Source: Tepidimonas taiwanensis | GTDB taxonomy: Bacteria > Pseudomonadota > Gammaproteobacteria > Burkholderiales > Burkholderiaceae_C | DNA: 64,000 nt | Direction of reading: 5' to 3' | Assembly (NCBI RefSeq): GCF_020162115.1 | Contig: NZ_CP083911.1 | Coordinates: forward strand, 1,922,001 to 1,986,000 | The notes under the pieces: generated by a model | What the model saw: the letters and a program-made list of their open reading frames with translations, nothing else | What the model was told of the DNA's origin: nothing | The model's database searches: none | Position numbers and translations under genes: made by a program | Shown: one piece after another, positions 26,424-36,792 of the stretch | Layout: each line of letters starts with the position of its first letter | Numbering within the stretch: position 1 is the first letter of the stretch

Positions 26424-28574
26424 TCAGCCGCCCACGCCGATCGTGCGCCACAGCCACCACGCGACGGCTGCGGCCACCGCCACCAGCAGCAGCCACCACG
26501 CCCACCCCCCGGACGCGGACGCGTCGGGGTCGGCGCTGCGCTGCGCGCCGGCCGGCAGCACCGCGACCGCGGTCAGCCGCTTGCCGAACGGGATGCCGAT
26601 GCGCGCGCGGATGTTGACCGCCCAGCCGTTGGCGTCGAGCAGCGGGCCGATGTTGCGCTGGCGCAGCTTGAACCACGCCAGCAGCACCGACGGCCCGGAA
26701 ATCAGCACCATCAGCCCGAGGACGACCAGCGGCATCTGCCACCACGCCAGCTGCAGAAACCCCGTGACCACGGCCGCCAACGCGGTGCCGATCGCCCCCA
26801 GCGCCAGCCCGATCGCGGCGAAGATGCCCGCGAACCGGGCGATGTCGAACGCCTGCTGGCCGGCGGGTTTGGCGCCCGCCCCCTGCTGCACCGCGTCCGC
26901 GCCGTCGGCCACCCGCTGCGCGGCCTGGGCCTGCACGGCCTGCTCGCGCGCCGCGGCGAGTTTGCGCACCTGCTCGCCCACGAGGCGGGCGATGCGCTTG
27001 TACGGGGCCCAGAACGCCTCGCGCACGCTGATCGGGTTGTCCACGACGCGCACCACGCGCGCACTCCAGTCACGCCCCATGCGGTCGACGAAGACGCCGT
27101 TGCGGCCGGGGACCATGAAGTCCGGCACGTCGCCTGCGGTCAGCGCGGCGACGATGGTCATCGGGGCCTCGCCCGCCCGCTCGCAGTGGCAGTACAGCAA
27201 GTACAACCCGCTGTACGCGGCCAGCTGGGCGTGCGCGGCAGCGTCCGCCACCGGCAGGCACAGGTGGCATTCGCGCTGGTCGATGTAGAGCGTGCCGGCC
27301 TGAAACGCCGCGGGCTGTGCCCCGCCGTAGAAATCGGCGAAATTGACGACGTTGCGCAGCAGCGTGCCGAGGTCGCGGCGCCAGTGCAGCAGGCGCTGCA
27401 GCGATGCGAGCCGCTGCGCGAGCGGTTCCGCCTCGCGGTCATGTGCGATGAGCGCGCGCAGCCGCGCCGCGACCGCCTCCCCTTCCCACGCGTCCAGCCA
27501 CGCGGCGTCCCATTCGGCCACCGGCGTGTCGGGGCGCTGCGCCTCCCACGCGCGCCACGCCGCGAGCCGCGCGCGCAGGGCCTGCCAGTCGTCGGCGTGC
27601 AGTGCCTCGCGCGGCCCGAGCAACGGCAGCACGGCGGCGTCGCGCAGCGTGGCGATCGCCGCCGCCCACGCCGGGTTGACCCGCGCCGGCTCCAGCGGCA
27701 CCGTCGGCTCGGGCTGCACGTGCGCCAGCGGCAGCACCGCCAGCGCGTCGTCGGCCGCGTCCAACAGCCGCTCGCCCAGCGCCTGCAGCGGCTCCGGGGA
27801 CCAGTCCAGTGTGGCCGCCGCGCGCGCGTCGAACCCCGCGAGCCGGCAGCGCGTGTAGTGGTCCTCGACCTTGGCGGCGACGGCATCGACCGCGCGCAGC
27901 GCGGCGGCCATCGCCGCGGCATCACCCGGCGGCTGCGCGGCGCGCCACGCCCGCACCGCCGCGACATCGCATTCGATCGCATCGAGCGTCACCTCGTCGA
28001 GGCCGGGCTCGCCGCTGCGGTCCGCGACGGCACCGCGCGCGGCGGCGATGCGTTCGATCCACGCCGCCAGCGCGTCGTCGCCGGCCAGCGCCACCGGCAC
28101 CACCCCGTCACCGTTCGGGCGCTGCGGCGGAAAGACCTGTGCGGGATCGGCCATGTCGGCCAACGTCAGGACGTCGGCGTCGGGCCGCCCGACCCGCGCC
28201 AACAACTCGCGCGCCGCCTGCCGCAACGCAACGCCCTCGTCGTCGTCGGCCAGCGCCGCCAGGGGCAGCGCGTCACCCAGCGTCAGGATCAGCCCCGGGT
28301 CGCGCAGCCGCTCGCACACCCAACGCACGGCCGCGCGTACCTCGGGCAGCCGCACGCGGCCGTCGCCGTCGGTGTCGAGCGCGGCCAATGTCCGCGGCTC
28401 GATCGCCAGCCCTGCCGTCGGGCAGGCGAGCGCCGCCCACAGCTTGGGGTCGAGGGTGTCGAGCGCGCGCAGGTCGTCCGCCGATTCGAGGCGCGCCTGG
28501 TCGACCCCACCGGCACGAAAGAAGCGCCAGCGGTGCCCGCCAGCCGGGGGCGGCGTAACGTCGGGACGGGTCAT
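26424..28574 (-). CDS. Large EF-hand membrane protein of unknown function
   Basis: A 716-residue protein. A canonical EF-hand loop DTDGDGRVRLPE (near residues 68-79) gives Ca2+ ligands at positions 1, 3, 5 and 12. A long Ala-rich helical region follows. Near the C-terminus are DNPISVREAFWAPYKRIARLV, a Gln/Ala-rich linker, two hydrophobic segments (FAGIFAAIGLALGAIGTALAAVV and MPLVVLGLMVLISGPSVLLAW) and a last TM helix (WWLLLVAVAAAVAWWLW). There is no signal peptide, so most of the protein is probably cytoplasmic. I do not know its function. It is convergent with the aldehyde dehydrogenase gene. Confidence 0.8.
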   Translation of the reverse strand: MTRPDVTPPPAGGHRWRFFRAGGVDQARLESADDLRALDTLDPKLWAALACPTAGLAIEPRTLAALDTDGDGRVRLPEVRAAVRWVCERLRDPGLILTLGDALPLAALADDDEGVALRQAARELLARVGRPDADVLTLADMADPAQVFPPQRPNGDGVVPVALAGDDALAAWIERIAAARGAVADRSGEPGLDEVTLDAIECDVAAVRAWRAAQPPGDAAAMAAALRAVDAVAAKVEDHYTRCRLAGFDARAAATLDWSPEPLQALGERLLDAADDALAVLPLAHVQPEPTVPLEPARVNPAWAAAIATLRDAAVLPLLGPREALHADDWQALRARLAAWRAWEAQRPDTPVAEWDAAWLDAWEGEAVAARLRALIAHDREAEPLAQRLASLQRLLHWRRDLGTLLRNVVNFADFYGGAQPAAFQAGTLYIDQRECHLCLPVADAAAHAQLAAYSGLYLLYCHCERAGEAPMTIVAALTAGDVPDFMVPGRNGVFVDRMGRDWSARVVRVVDNPISVREAFWAPYKRIARLVGEQVRKLAAAREQAVQAQAAQRVADGADAVQQGAGAKPAGQQAFDIARFAGIFAAIGLALGAIGTALAAVVTGFLQLAWWQMPLVVLGLMVLISGPSVLLAWFKLRQRNIGPLLDANGWAVNIRARIGIPFGKRLTAVAVLPAGAQRSADPDASASGGWAWWLLLVAVAAAVAWWLWRTIGVGG

Positions 28575-28685
28575 GCCGGGCTCCTGTGCACGAGGGCCGG
28601 CCGGCGGCCGGCTTCGCGCCCATCGTAGCGCGTCGCGCGGCCCGGCCGCGGGCCGTCACGGCCCGTCGAGGGTAAACCCCGACCG

Positions 28686-29243
28686 TCAGGCGTGCAGCCG
28701 CGAGTGGCGCGGCAGGTGCGCCATCAGAAACTCCATCTGGTCCGCCAGGATGCGGCGGTTGCGCAGGATGAAGTCCTCCCACAGGCTCGGCACGTAGGGC
28801 GCGTACAGCAGCGGCATGTGCGCCTGCTCCGGCGTGCGGTTGCCCTTGCGGTGGTTGCAGGCGCGGCACGCCGTCACGACGTTCATCCAATGGTCGCGCC
28901 CGCCCTGCGCCAGTGGCACGACGTGCTCGCGCGTCAGTTCGCCCTCGTCGAAGCGGTCGCCGCAGTACGCGCACAGCTGCCGGTCGCGCGCGAACAGCTT
29001 GGCGTTGGACAGCGTGGGAACGATATCGAAGGGGTTGATGACCATGTGCCCGCGTGTGCCGATGATGGAGTGGATTTCCACCACCGACTGCAGCCCGGTG
29101 CGCGCGTTGTGGCCGCCGCGAAACGTGGCGATGTGGGCCCCCGCCACCCAGCGCACGTCGCCGGCGGCGTAGTGCAGCACCGCCTCCTCCAGCGTCAACC
29201 ACGCCTGGGGCAGGCCCTGAGCCGTGAGCTTGAGCACCCGCAT
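28686..29243 (-). CDS. HNH endonuclease-domain protein
   Basis: A 185-residue protein with a zinc-ribbon HNH domain: CAYCGDRFDEGELTREHVVPLAQGG, then MNVVTACRACNHRKGNRTP, giving two CxxC pairs, the HH pair region and the Asn/His residues. The N-terminal part (MRVLKLTAQGLPQAWLTLEEAVLHYA) is typical of a widespread housekeeping-like HNH family. The start at 29243 was chosen because homologues begin MxVLKL; a GTG frame opens 27 bp earlier. Its biological role is not known. Confidence 0.85.
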   Translation of the reverse strand: MRVLKLTAQGLPQAWLTLEEAVLHYAAGDVRWVAGAHIATFRGGHNARTGLQSVVEIHSIIGTRGHMVINPFDIVPTLSNAKLFARDRQLCAYCGDRFDEGELTREHVVPLAQGGRDHWMNVVTACRACNHRKGNRTPEQAHMPLLYAPYVPSLWEDFILRNRRILADQMEFLMAHLPRHSRLHA

Positions 29244-29299
29244 AGCTGTGTCATAGTACCGCGCTTCCACGACATTCGCATGACACCCCCGCGTCGACC

Positions 29300-30364
29300 A
29301 TGCACATCACCTACGGCCTGCACAACCTGCGCCGGCGACCCGCCCAGCCGCGGGCGCTGACGATCGGCAATTTCGACGGCGTGCACCGCGGCCATCAGGC
29401 GATGCTGGCGCTGCTGATCAACGAGGCGCGTCACCGCGGCGTGCCCGCGTGCGCCGTGACGTTCGAGCCGCACCCGCGGGACTTCTTCGCCGCGCGGCAC
29501 CGCCGCCCGGAGCTGGCGCCGGCGCGCATTGCCACGCTGCGCGACAAGCTGGCGGAGCTGCGCCGCTGCGGTATCGACGAATGCGTGATCCTGCCCTTCG
29601 ACGAGACGCTCGCGGCGCTGTCGGCCGAGGCGTTCATCGACGACGTGCTGATTGGGGCGCTGAACGCGCGTTATGTGCTCGTCGGCGATGACTTTCGCTT
29701 CGGCGCGCAGCGCCGCGGCGACTACGCGCTGCTGGACGCCGCGGGCGAGGCACGCGGCTTCGACGTGGCGCGCATGCTCAGCTACGAGGTCCACGGCGGG
29801 CGCGTGTCCAGCTCCGCGGTGCGCGAGGCGCTGGCCGCGGGCGACATGGCGCGCGCCGCGGCGCTGCTCGGGCGCCCGTACGCGATCAGCGGCCACGTCG
29901 TGCACGGGCGCAAGCTGGGCCGCGCCCTGGGCGAAACGGCCGCGGGTCTCGGCGATGGCTTTCGCACGCTCAACCTGCGCTTCGACCACTGGAAGCCCGC
30001 CGCCAGCGGCATCTTCGTCGTGCAGGTGTACGGGCTGGACCCGTCGCCGCAGGCGCCACCGTTGCCCGGTGTGGCCAACCTGGGCGTGCGGCCGTCGCTC
30101 GACCCCGACGACGTCAACGGCGGGCGCGTGCTGCTCGAAACCCACTGCCTCGAGTGGCCCGAGCGCGTGCGCCAGGCACTCGCGCGCGCCCCGGTGCCCG
30201 GAGAGGCCTACGGTAGAATCATCCGCGTCGAGCTGCTGCACAAGCTGCACGACGAGCGCCGGTACGACAGTCTGGCCGCCCTGTCGGCGGGTATCGCCCA
30301 GGACTGCGCCGACGCCCGCGCCTGGTTTGCCGCGCACGGCCCCACCCCCGCCCGCCCATCATGA
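29300..30364 (+). CDS. ribF: Bifunctional riboflavin kinase / FAD synthetase
   Basis: A 354-residue two-domain enzyme making FMN and FAD from riboflavin. The adenylyltransferase domain has [18 protein letters not shown] and [21 protein letters not shown]. The kinase domain has [26 protein letters not shown] and [14 protein letters not shown]. Its stop overlaps the ileS start (ATGA), continuing the common ribF-ileS-lspA order of proteobacteria. Confidence 0.95.
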   Translation: MHITYGLHNLRRRPAQPRALTIGNFDGVHRGHQAMLALLINEARHRGVPACAVTFEPHPRDFFAARHRRPELAPARIATLRDKLAELRRCGIDECVILPFDETLAALSAEAFIDDVLIGALNARYVLVGDDFRFGAQRRGDYALLDAAGEARGFDVARMLSYEVHGGRVSSSAVREALAAGDMARAAALLGRPYAISGHVVHGRKLGRALGETAAGLGDGFRTLNLRFDHWKPAASGIFVVQVYGLDPSPQAPPLPGVANLGVRPSLDPDDVNGGRVLLETHCLEWPERVRQALARAPVPGEAYGRIIRVELLHKLHDERRYDSLAALSAGIAQDCADARAWFAAHGPTPARPS

Positions 30365-33261
30365 CCGATCGCCGCGATTCCGCCCCGGCCCCCGACTACA
30401 GCCACACGCTCAACCTGCCGGACACGCCGTTTCCGATGCGCGGCAACCTGCCGCAACGCGAGCCGGGCTGGGTGCGGCAGTGGGAGGAACAAGGCATCTA
30501 CCGCCGCCTGCGCGAGGCGCGCGCCGGGGCGCCGAAGTTCATCCTGCACGACGGCCCGCCGTACGCCAACGGGCGCATCCACATTGGGCACGCGGTCAAC
30601 AAGGTGCTCAAGGACATGATCGTCAAGGCGCGGCAGCTTGCCGGCTTCGACGCGCAGTACGTGCCCGGGTGGGACTGCCACGGCCTGCCGATCGAAAACG
30701 CCATCGAAAAGCTGCACGGCCGCGGCCTTTCGCGCGACGAGATGCAGGCCAGGGCGCGCGCCTTTGCCACCGAGCAGATCGCGCAGCAGATGGCCGACTT
30801 CAAGCGGTTGGGCGTGCTGGGTGACTGGGAGCGCCCCTACCGCACGATGGATTTCAAGAACGAGGCCGAGGAAATCCGCGCGTTCAAGCGCGTGATGGAG
30901 CGCGGCTTCGTCTACCGGGGCCTGAAACCCGTGTACTGGTGCTTCGACTGCGGCTCGTCGCTGGCCGAGTTCGAAATCGAGTACGCCGACAAGGGCAGCC
31001 AGACGCTGGACGTGGGCTTCCTCTGCGCCGAACCGCAGCGGCTGCTGCTGGCCTTCGCCAGTGCCAGCCCGCTGCCACATGCCGATCTGGTGTCACTGGC
31101 GCAGCGCCCCATCTACGCCGTCATCTGGACCACCACCGCGTGGACCATCCCCGCCAACCAGGCGCTCAACGTCAACCCCGAACTGCCCTACGCGTTGGTG
31201 GACACCCCGCGCGGGCTGCTGATCCTGGCCGAGGCGCTGGTCGAATCGTGCCTGCAGCGCTATGGGCTGACCGGCGAGGTGTTGGCGGTGGCGCCGGGCC
31301 GCGTGCTGGATCGCATCGCCTTCCGCCACCCGCTGGCGCACGTGCACCCGGGGTATGACAGGCTCTCGCCGGTGTACCTGGCCGACTACGCCACCGCCGA
31401 GGACGGCACCGGTATCGTGCATTCGGCCCCCGCCTACGGCGTGGAGGACTTCCACTCGTGCACCGCGCACGGGCTGGCGCTGGCCGACATCCTCAACCCC
31501 GTGCAGGGCAACGGGGTGTACGCGGCCGATCTGCCCCTCTTCGGGGGGCAATCCATCTGGAAGGCGGCGCCGGTCATCATCGACACGCTGCGCGACGCCG
31601 ACCGGCTGTTCGCGACACACGCCATCACACACAGCTACCCCCACTGCTGGCGGCACAAGACCCCGGTCATCTACCGCGCCGCCGCCCAGTGGTTCATCCG
31701 CATGGACGCGCCCACCGAGGCCACGCGCGGCATCTTCGCCACCGACCCGGCCCCGCGCTCGCTGCGCGAGATGGCGCTGGAGGCGATCGAGCACACCCGG
31801 TTCTATCCGGAGAGTGGCCGCGCGCGCCTGCGCGACATGATCGCGCACCGGCCCGACTGGTGCATCAGCCGCCAGCGCTCGTGGGGCGTGCCGCTGCCGT
31901 TCCTCCTCGACGTCGACAGCGGCGAGCCGCACCCCCGAACACCCGAGATCGTCGATCTGGCCGCCGAGGTGGTCGAGGCCGGCGGCATCGAGGCGTGGAG
32001 CAAACTCAGCGTCGCCGAGATCCTGCAGCGCATCGGTGACCCCGCCGACCCCGCGCGCTACACCAAGAGCACCGACATCCTCGAGGTCTGGTTCGACTCC
32101 GGCACCACGCACACCACCGTGCTCAAGGGCAGCCATGCGGGTGCGGGCCACGACAGCGGGCCGGAAGCCGACCTCTACCTGGAAGGCCACGACCAGCACC
32201 GCGGCTGGTTCCACTCGTCGCTGCTGACCGCGTGCGCGATGTACGGCCGCGCGCCCTACCGCGGATTGCTCACCCACGGCTTCACCGTGGACGGCCAAGG
32301 TCGCAAGATGAGCAAGTCGCTCGGCAACGTCGTCGCGCCGCAGGAGGTGAGCGACAAGCTCGGCGCCGAGATCATCCGGCTGTGGGTGGCCGCCACCGAC
32401 TACTCGGGCGACCTGGGCATCGACGACAAGATCCTCGCGCGCGTGGTCGACAGCTACCGCCGCATGCGCAACACGCTGCGCTTTCTGCTGGCCAACATCA
32501 GCGACTTCGACCCCGCGCAGGATGCCGTGCCGCCCGAACAGCTGCTGGAGATCGACCGCTGGGCGCTCGCGCGCACCGCGCAACTGCAGGCCGAGATCCT
32601 GGCCCACTACCACGACTACGAGTTCCACCCGGTGGTCGCCAAGGTACAGGTGTTCTGCTCCGAGGACCTGGGCGCGTTCTACCTGGACGTGCTCAAGGAC
32701 CGGCTCTACACCACCGCGCCCAAGAGCCTGGCGCGGCGCAGCGCCCAGACCGCGCTGCACCAGATCACGCACGCGATGCTGCGCTGGATCGCGCCGTTCC
32801 TGTCCTTCACTGCCGAAGAGGCGTGGGCGCTGATCGGGCACAGCCCCAGCATCTTCACCGAGACCTATCTGCCGCTCGCCACGCCGGACGAGGCGCTGCT
32901 CGCCAAATGGGCGCGCATCCTCGCCATCCGCGACGCGGTCAACAAGGCGATCGAGGACGAGCGCGCCGCGGGCCGCATCGGCCCCTCGCTGCAGGCGCAG
33001 GTGACGCTGACGCTGCCGCCGGAGGACCACGCGCTGCTGGCCAGCCTGGGCGACGACGCCAGGTTCGTGTTCATCGTCTCGGCGCTGACACTGGCCGCGG
33101 GCAATGCGCTGGCCGTCGCGGTCACGCCGTCGCCGCACCCCAAGTGCGCGCGCTGCTGGCACTGGCGCGCGGACGTGGGCCACGACCCGGCGCACCCGCA
33201 CCTGTGCGGCCGCTGCACGAGCAACCTGTACGGCGCCGGCGAAACCCGGCACGCCGCCTGA
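30361..33261 (+). CDS. ileS: Isoleucyl-tRNA synthetase
   Basis: A 966-residue class I synthetase of normal length. The HIGH motif is in [18 protein letters not shown] and KMSKS in [12 protein letters not shown]. The editing domain ([18 protein letters not shown] and the region after it) is present. The C-terminal zinc site is [24 protein letters not shown], broken here only as a motif description of four cysteines. It is translationally coupled to ribF and lies 12 bp upstream of lspA. Confidence 0.97.
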   Translation: MTDRRDSAPAPDYSHTLNLPDTPFPMRGNLPQREPGWVRQWEEQGIYRRLREARAGAPKFILHDGPPYANGRIHIGHAVNKVLKDMIVKARQLAGFDAQYVPGWDCHGLPIENAIEKLHGRGLSRDEMQARARAFATEQIAQQMADFKRLGVLGDWERPYRTMDFKNEAEEIRAFKRVMERGFVYRGLKPVYWCFDCGSSLAEFEIEYADKGSQTLDVGFLCAEPQRLLLAFASASPLPHADLVSLAQRPIYAVIWTTTAWTIPANQALNVNPELPYALVDTPRGLLILAEALVESCLQRYGLTGEVLAVAPGRVLDRIAFRHPLAHVHPGYDRLSPVYLADYATAEDGTGIVHSAPAYGVEDFHSCTAHGLALADILNPVQGNGVYAADLPLFGGQSIWKAAPVIIDTLRDADRLFATHAITHSYPHCWRHKTPVIYRAAAQWFIRMDAPTEATRGIFATDPAPRSLREMALEAIEHTRFYPESGRARLRDMIAHRPDWCISRQRSWGVPLPFLLDVDSGEPHPRTPEIVDLAAEVVEAGGIEAWSKLSVAEILQRIGDPADPARYTKSTDILEVWFDSGTTHTTVLKGSHAGAGHDSGPEADLYLEGHDQHRGWFHSSLLTACAMYGRAPYRGLLTHGFTVDGQGRKMSKSLGNVVAPQEVSDKLGAEIIRLWVAATDYSGDLGIDDKILARVVDSYRRMRNTLRFLLANISDFDPAQDAVPPEQLLEIDRWALARTAQLQAEILAHYHDYEFHPVVAKVQVFCSEDLGAFYLDVLKDRLYTTAPKSLARRSAQTALHQITHAMLRWIAPFLSFTAEEAWALIGHSPSIFTETYLPLATPDEALLAKWARILAIRDAVNKAIEDERAAGRIGPSLQAQVTLTLPPEDHALLASLGDDARFVFIVSALTLAAGNALAVAVTPSPHPKCARCWHWRADVGHDPAHPHLCGRCTSNLYGAGETRHAA

Positions 33262-33273
33262 CGCTGCGCACCA

Positions 33274-33783
33274 ATGGCCAAGGGGTCTTCCAAGGGGATG
33301 CTGACCTGGCTCGGGTTGGCATTTTGCATCGTGCTGGCGGATCAGATCACCAAATGGCTGATCCTGGCGTTCTACCGACTTGGCGACGTCACCCCGATCA
33401 CGTCGTTTTTCAACATCGTGCGCGTGCACAACACCGGGGCGGCGTTTTCGTTTCTGGCCCACGCGGGCGGCTGGCAGCGCTGGTTCTTCACCGCGGTAGG
33501 GGTGGGGGCGGCGGTGTTCATCGTCTGGCTGCTGCGCGCGCACAGCAGCCAGCGGCTGTTTGCGTTCTCACTGTCGTGCCTGCTGGGCGGCGCCATCGGC
33601 AACGTCATCGACCGGCTGGTGCACGGCTACGTCGTGGACATGCTGGACTTCCACTTCCGCTGGCTGGCGCCGCTGTTTCCGGGCGGGCATTTCCCGGCGT
33701 TCAACGTCGCGGACACCGCGATCACGATCGGCTCGGCGGGACTGATCCTCGACGAACTGCTGCGGGTGCGCCGCAGCCGGTGA
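33274..33783 (+). CDS. lspA: Lipoprotein signal peptidase
   Basis: A 169-residue polytopic aspartyl protease. The catalytic aspartates lie in [18 protein letters not shown] and [14 protein letters not shown]. Four hydrophobic segments are evident. LspA removes the signal peptide of prolipoproteins after Lgt has acted. It closes the ribF-ileS-lspA operon. A decayed copy of its C-terminal catalytic segment is found at 36552-36623. Confidence 0.96.
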   Translation: MAKGSSKGMLTWLGLAFCIVLADQITKWLILAFYRLGDVTPITSFFNIVRVHNTGAAFSFLAHAGGWQRWFFTAVGVGAAVFIVWLLRAHSSQRLFAFSLSCLLGGAIGNVIDRLVHGYVVDMLDFHFRWLAPLFPGGHFPAFNVADTAITIGSAGLILDELLRVRRSR

Positions 33784-33893
33784 CGATACCGATCTCGCCA
33801 AGCCGTCAACACCATGAACGCCCCAGACCGGCGCAGACCAAAAACGGGGCGCTCTATCGCGGTGCTGCGGTATGCTTGGACGTGAGAAAAAGG

Positions 33894-33928
33894 CGCCAAC
33901 CGCCCTGTGGGTGGTTGACAAGTTGGCG
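33894..33928 (+). promoter_or_regulatory. Competing hairpins upstream of the chemoreceptor gene
   Basis: CGCCAAC (33894-33900) can pair with GTTGGCG (33922-33928), while the overlapping CAACCGCCC (33897-33905) can pair with GGGTGGTTG (33909-33917, one G-U). The two stems share CAAC. They lie 20-55 bp before the start at 33949. This may be a regulatory leader or a chance structure in GC-rich DNA. Confidence 0.3.
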
Positions 33929-33948
33929 AGACGATCAGGAGACAGCAC

Positions 33949-35484
33949 ATGTCCAAGTCTGCGATGGTGGTGACCACACGCAATGCCACCGCTGCTGATG
34001 CAACACAGCCGCGACTGTCGGGTGGCAGTTTGACGGTGGGGTGCGTCGGCGCGGCCGTGTTGGGTGCGTTGCCTTTGCTCAGCGATGCCATCGCCTGGGC
34101 GGGCTCTGGCAGCGTCGCTCCATGGCGCTGGGCGGTGGACATCGTGACATTGGCGGGTGTCGCAGGCGGTATTGCGTGGACCATGCGTGTGATGGCGCAA
34201 CGCGCGCGCCAGATCCGTCGCGACATGCTCACGCTCAGCATGGGCGACCTGCGGCAGACCATCACGCCATCGGCTGATGATGCGCTCGGCAGCCTCCAGC
34301 GTGAACTCGCTCTGTTGCAAGCGGCGCTGACCGACATCATCCGCGCGGTGCGCCACGCCAGCAACGAAGTGGTGCACTCCGCCATCGAAATCGAGCAGGG
34401 TGCGCGCGATGTTGCAGCGCGGGCTGAATCGTCCGCCGCTGCGCTGGAAGAGTCCTCCGCCGCCTTGGAGCAAACATCCTCGACCAGTGCGCACACGGCC
34501 GACCTCGTGGCGCAGGCCGCGCAGCTTGCGCAAAGCAACGCGGCCTCGGCCGAGCGCGGCGGGCAAATCGTCGAGCGCGTCGTCGAGACGATGCGACGGC
34601 TCGAAGAGTCGTCGGCGCGCATCCGCGACATCACCAGCGTCATCGACGGCATCGCCTTCCAGACCAACATCCTCGCGCTCAATGCTGCCGTGGAAGCGGC
34701 ACGAGCCGGCGAAGCCGGGCGCGGTTTTGCCGTGGTGGCCGGCGAAGTACGCTCGCTCGCGCAGCGTAGCGGCCAAGCCGCCAAGGAGATCAAAGACCTG
34801 ATCGAGCGCACGGTGGAGGAAGTCGCCCAGGGGGTCGATGTCGTGCGCGGCGTGGGCGATGTCATGCGCGACATCGTGGCCTCAGCGGAGCGCAACCGCG
34901 CGCTGATGGAGGAGGTCGCCAATGCCGCGCGTGAGCAGCAACAGGGCGTGCGCCAGATCGGCGAAGCCGTGCAGGAGCTGGACCGCAACACGCAGCAAAA
35001 CGCAGCGCTCGCGGAAGAAACCGCCACGGCCGCGACGTCGCAGCGCGATGCGGCGCTGCGCATGGCCGCGCTCGTCGACGAGTTCCGGCTCTCCGGCGGC
35101 CACAGCCACTACCCCAGCGCCGTTCAGGGGCTGGACGTGGACAGCATCATCGACGCGCACCGGCAATGGAAGGTCAAGCTGCGCGACGCGATCGAAAACC
35201 GCGCAACGGTCGATGTGCAAACGCTGCGGCGCGATGACTGCTGCGCGTTGGGTAAGTGGATCTATGGCGAAGGCCAGCAGCGTTTTGGCGGCCAGCCTCG
35301 CTTTGCCGAACTCATCGAGCGGCACAAACACTTCCACCAAGTCGCCGCCGACGTGGGCGAGCAGATCAACCAGCGGCGCTACCGAGAGGCAGAAGATGCG
35401 ATTGCGCCGGGGACGGCGTTTTCGCAGGCGACGCGCGCCGTCGTGCAGGTGCTGTCGGCGGCGAAGCGAATTGGTTTTAACTGA
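33949..35484 (+). CDS. Methyl-accepting chemotaxis protein with C-terminal CZB domain
   Basis: A 511-residue chemoreceptor. Two hydrophobic segments occur close together ([21 protein letters not shown] and [17 protein letters not shown]), so there is almost no periplasmic sensor. The signalling hairpin tip is [33 protein letters not shown], described here only by position around residues 225-260. The C-terminal CZB zinc-binding domain is visible as [30 protein letters not shown] and HKHFHQVA. It probably senses cytoplasmic redox or zinc state. No che genes are adjacent. A CheR-docking pentapeptide is absent. Confidence 0.92.
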   Translation: MSKSAMVVTTRNATAADATQPRLSGGSLTVGCVGAAVLGALPLLSDAIAWAGSGSVAPWRWAVDIVTLAGVAGGIAWTMRVMAQRARQIRRDMLTLSMGDLRQTITPSADDALGSLQRELALLQAALTDIIRAVRHASNEVVHSAIEIEQGARDVAARAESSAAALEESSAALEQTSSTSAHTADLVAQAAQLAQSNAASAERGGQIVERVVETMRRLEESSARIRDITSVIDGIAFQTNILALNAAVEAARAGEAGRGFAVVAGEVRSLAQRSGQAAKEIKDLIERTVEEVAQGVDVVRGVGDVMRDIVASAERNRALMEEVANAAREQQQGVRQIGEAVQELDRNTQQNAALAEETATAATSQRDAALRMAALVDEFRLSGGHSHYPSAVQGLDVDSIIDAHRQWKVKLRDAIENRATVDVQTLRRDDCCALGKWIYGEGQQRFGGQPRFAELIERHKHFHQVAADVGEQINQRRYREAEDAIAPGTAFSQATRAVVQVLSAAKRIGFN

Positions 35485-35574
35485 TAGTCCGGCAAACGAA
35501 GTTTTTCGAATCTGTCCTTTTGCGTTTCACTGAAATACAATGTGGGAGCGCTCTTTAAGCAAGACAACGAGAAT

Positions 35575-36204
35575 ATGAACCGTCTGCTTTTTATTCTTAT
35601 AACGATTGTCTCGGCACTTTCGCTGTCCGGATGTCTGCTGCCGGAAAACTTTGTCGCCACGATCGACGTCAAGAAAGACGGCTCCCATAGCATGCACTAC
35701 AAAGGGACGATGGTTGATTTTCTAGCGCTCGCAGCGATTCAGGAAAGCAAGGAAAGAAAACTTGGAGGCAAACTCGCAAGCAAAGACGAAAAGATGCTCA
35801 AAGATGCGGCCGAGATGTACCGCAAGGAACCCGGCGTTAAGGAAATTAAGTACTTGGGCGAAGGGCGCTATGAGGTGGAGTTCAACGCGAAAACACCCGC
35901 TGGTCGCGCGCTGCTCTTCCCGTCCCAATACAGCCCGCTCATTTCTGTCGTACCGCAAAAAGACGGCACCATCAAAATATTCGCCAAAACCGCGACCCCA
36001 AAAGAGGTGGACGAGGCCAAACGAATTGGCTATCGCTTTGATGGAACCCTGCGCATCTAGGTAGAGCGTGGCGTGGAGGTCGTGAGCCACAACGCTACGG
36101 GCACGCCCAGCTTCTTCGGGCTGTTCGGCGCGTATGAATGGAAGCTGCAGGGCGATGCGAGCAACCCACCATCAATGGTGGTTCGACTGCCCCGCGAAGG
36201 CTGA
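35575..36204 (+). pseudogene. Lipoprotein gene interrupted by an in-frame TAG
   Basis: The first 161 codons encode a lipoprotein: signal MNRLLFILITIVSALSLSGC with lipobox LSGC, then a beta-rich body ending RFDGTLRI. A TAG stands at 36058-36060. Reading on in the same frame gives 47 more sensible codons (VERGVEVVSHNATGTPSF, FGLFGAYEWKL) to a TGA at 36202-36204, as expected for the natural C-terminus. One base change (for example CAG to TAG) explains this. The body is clearly AT-richer than the surroundings. A truncated 161-residue lipoprotein may still be made. Confidence 0.75.
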
Positions 36205-36363
36205 TGCGCGACGTCTGCGGCGAGAGCGCTGCCGCCCGCGCCCGTTCGCGTTCCGGGAGGTACAGACGCGTGGTATCGCAGAGCCCTGTGTTGGGGAGGC
36301 ATCGGTTTCTCCGGTAGTAAGGTTGGGGTTGCAAAGCTATCAACCTAATGGAGGATAGAACCG
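36205..36363. other. Non-coding stretch in the decayed patch
   Basis: Together with 36624-36792 this makes a region of several hundred bases with no convincing intact gene between the broken lipoprotein gene and the membrane protein ending at 36793. It contains an AGGAGG-like site and AT-richer sequence just before 36364, which could be the left flank of the old insertion element. No clean terminal inverted repeats or target duplication could be assigned by eye. Confidence 0.4.
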
Positions 36364-36551
36364 ATGATCAACGATAGGGCGGCACTCGCGCAGCTGCCTG
36401 GCCAGCGGTGGTGGGGCGTGGCCGATCAACCGTGGCAGAAGTTCCCGATGCTGGCGGCGATCCGGTGCCCGCTGGCGGCGCTGCTGATGAAGCAAAACAA
36501 CGAATACGCCATCCAGAGGCGCTACGTGCGCTTGGAGTCGCTAGCCTCAGG
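36364..36551 (+). mobile_element. IS256-family transposase remnant
   Basis: The reading frame from ATG 36364 ends with FPMLAAIRCPLAALLMK, then QNNEYAIQRRYVRLESLA (36442-36548). This matches the usual C-terminal end of IS256/Mutator transposases (pattern FPN-x-AAI-R-LVGALL-EQN-EW-xQRRY-LE). The first codons (MINDRAALAQL) may be the transposase N-terminus joined by an internal deletion. No DDE residues remain, so the element is dead. Family recognition is from memory of the motif. Confidence 0.5.
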
Positions 36552-36623
36552 GGGTTATTTCCCGCATTCGATCTGGCCGACACCGCCATCGGCGAGGTAG
36601 GGCTCATCCTCGAAAACCGCCGC
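36552..36623 (+). pseudogene. Fragment of an lspA-like gene
   Basis: In the frame starting at 36552 the DNA reads GLFPAFDLADTAIGEVGLIL then ENRR. The intact lspA of this window has [21 protein letters not shown], so this is the C-terminal catalytic segment of a signal peptidase II gene, with Asn changed to Asp and two or three residues lost. It is in a different frame from the transposase remnant directly before it. No start, membrane segments or first catalytic Asp are present. From here to 36792 nothing else was recognised. Confidence 0.55.
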
Positions 36624-36792
36624 GGTTGCGCCGCAGCCGCTGAGCCAACCGGCGCAAGCGACCCGTACACCGCAGCCGCCGCACACCTTCCGCCCTAGGT
36701 CGGGGCGTTGGTCGATGGCGGACAACGCGGTGGAGCGGCCGCCCGTCTGCGAGCGCATCGAGCTCGACCCGAGGTATCGTCAGGGCGTACGA

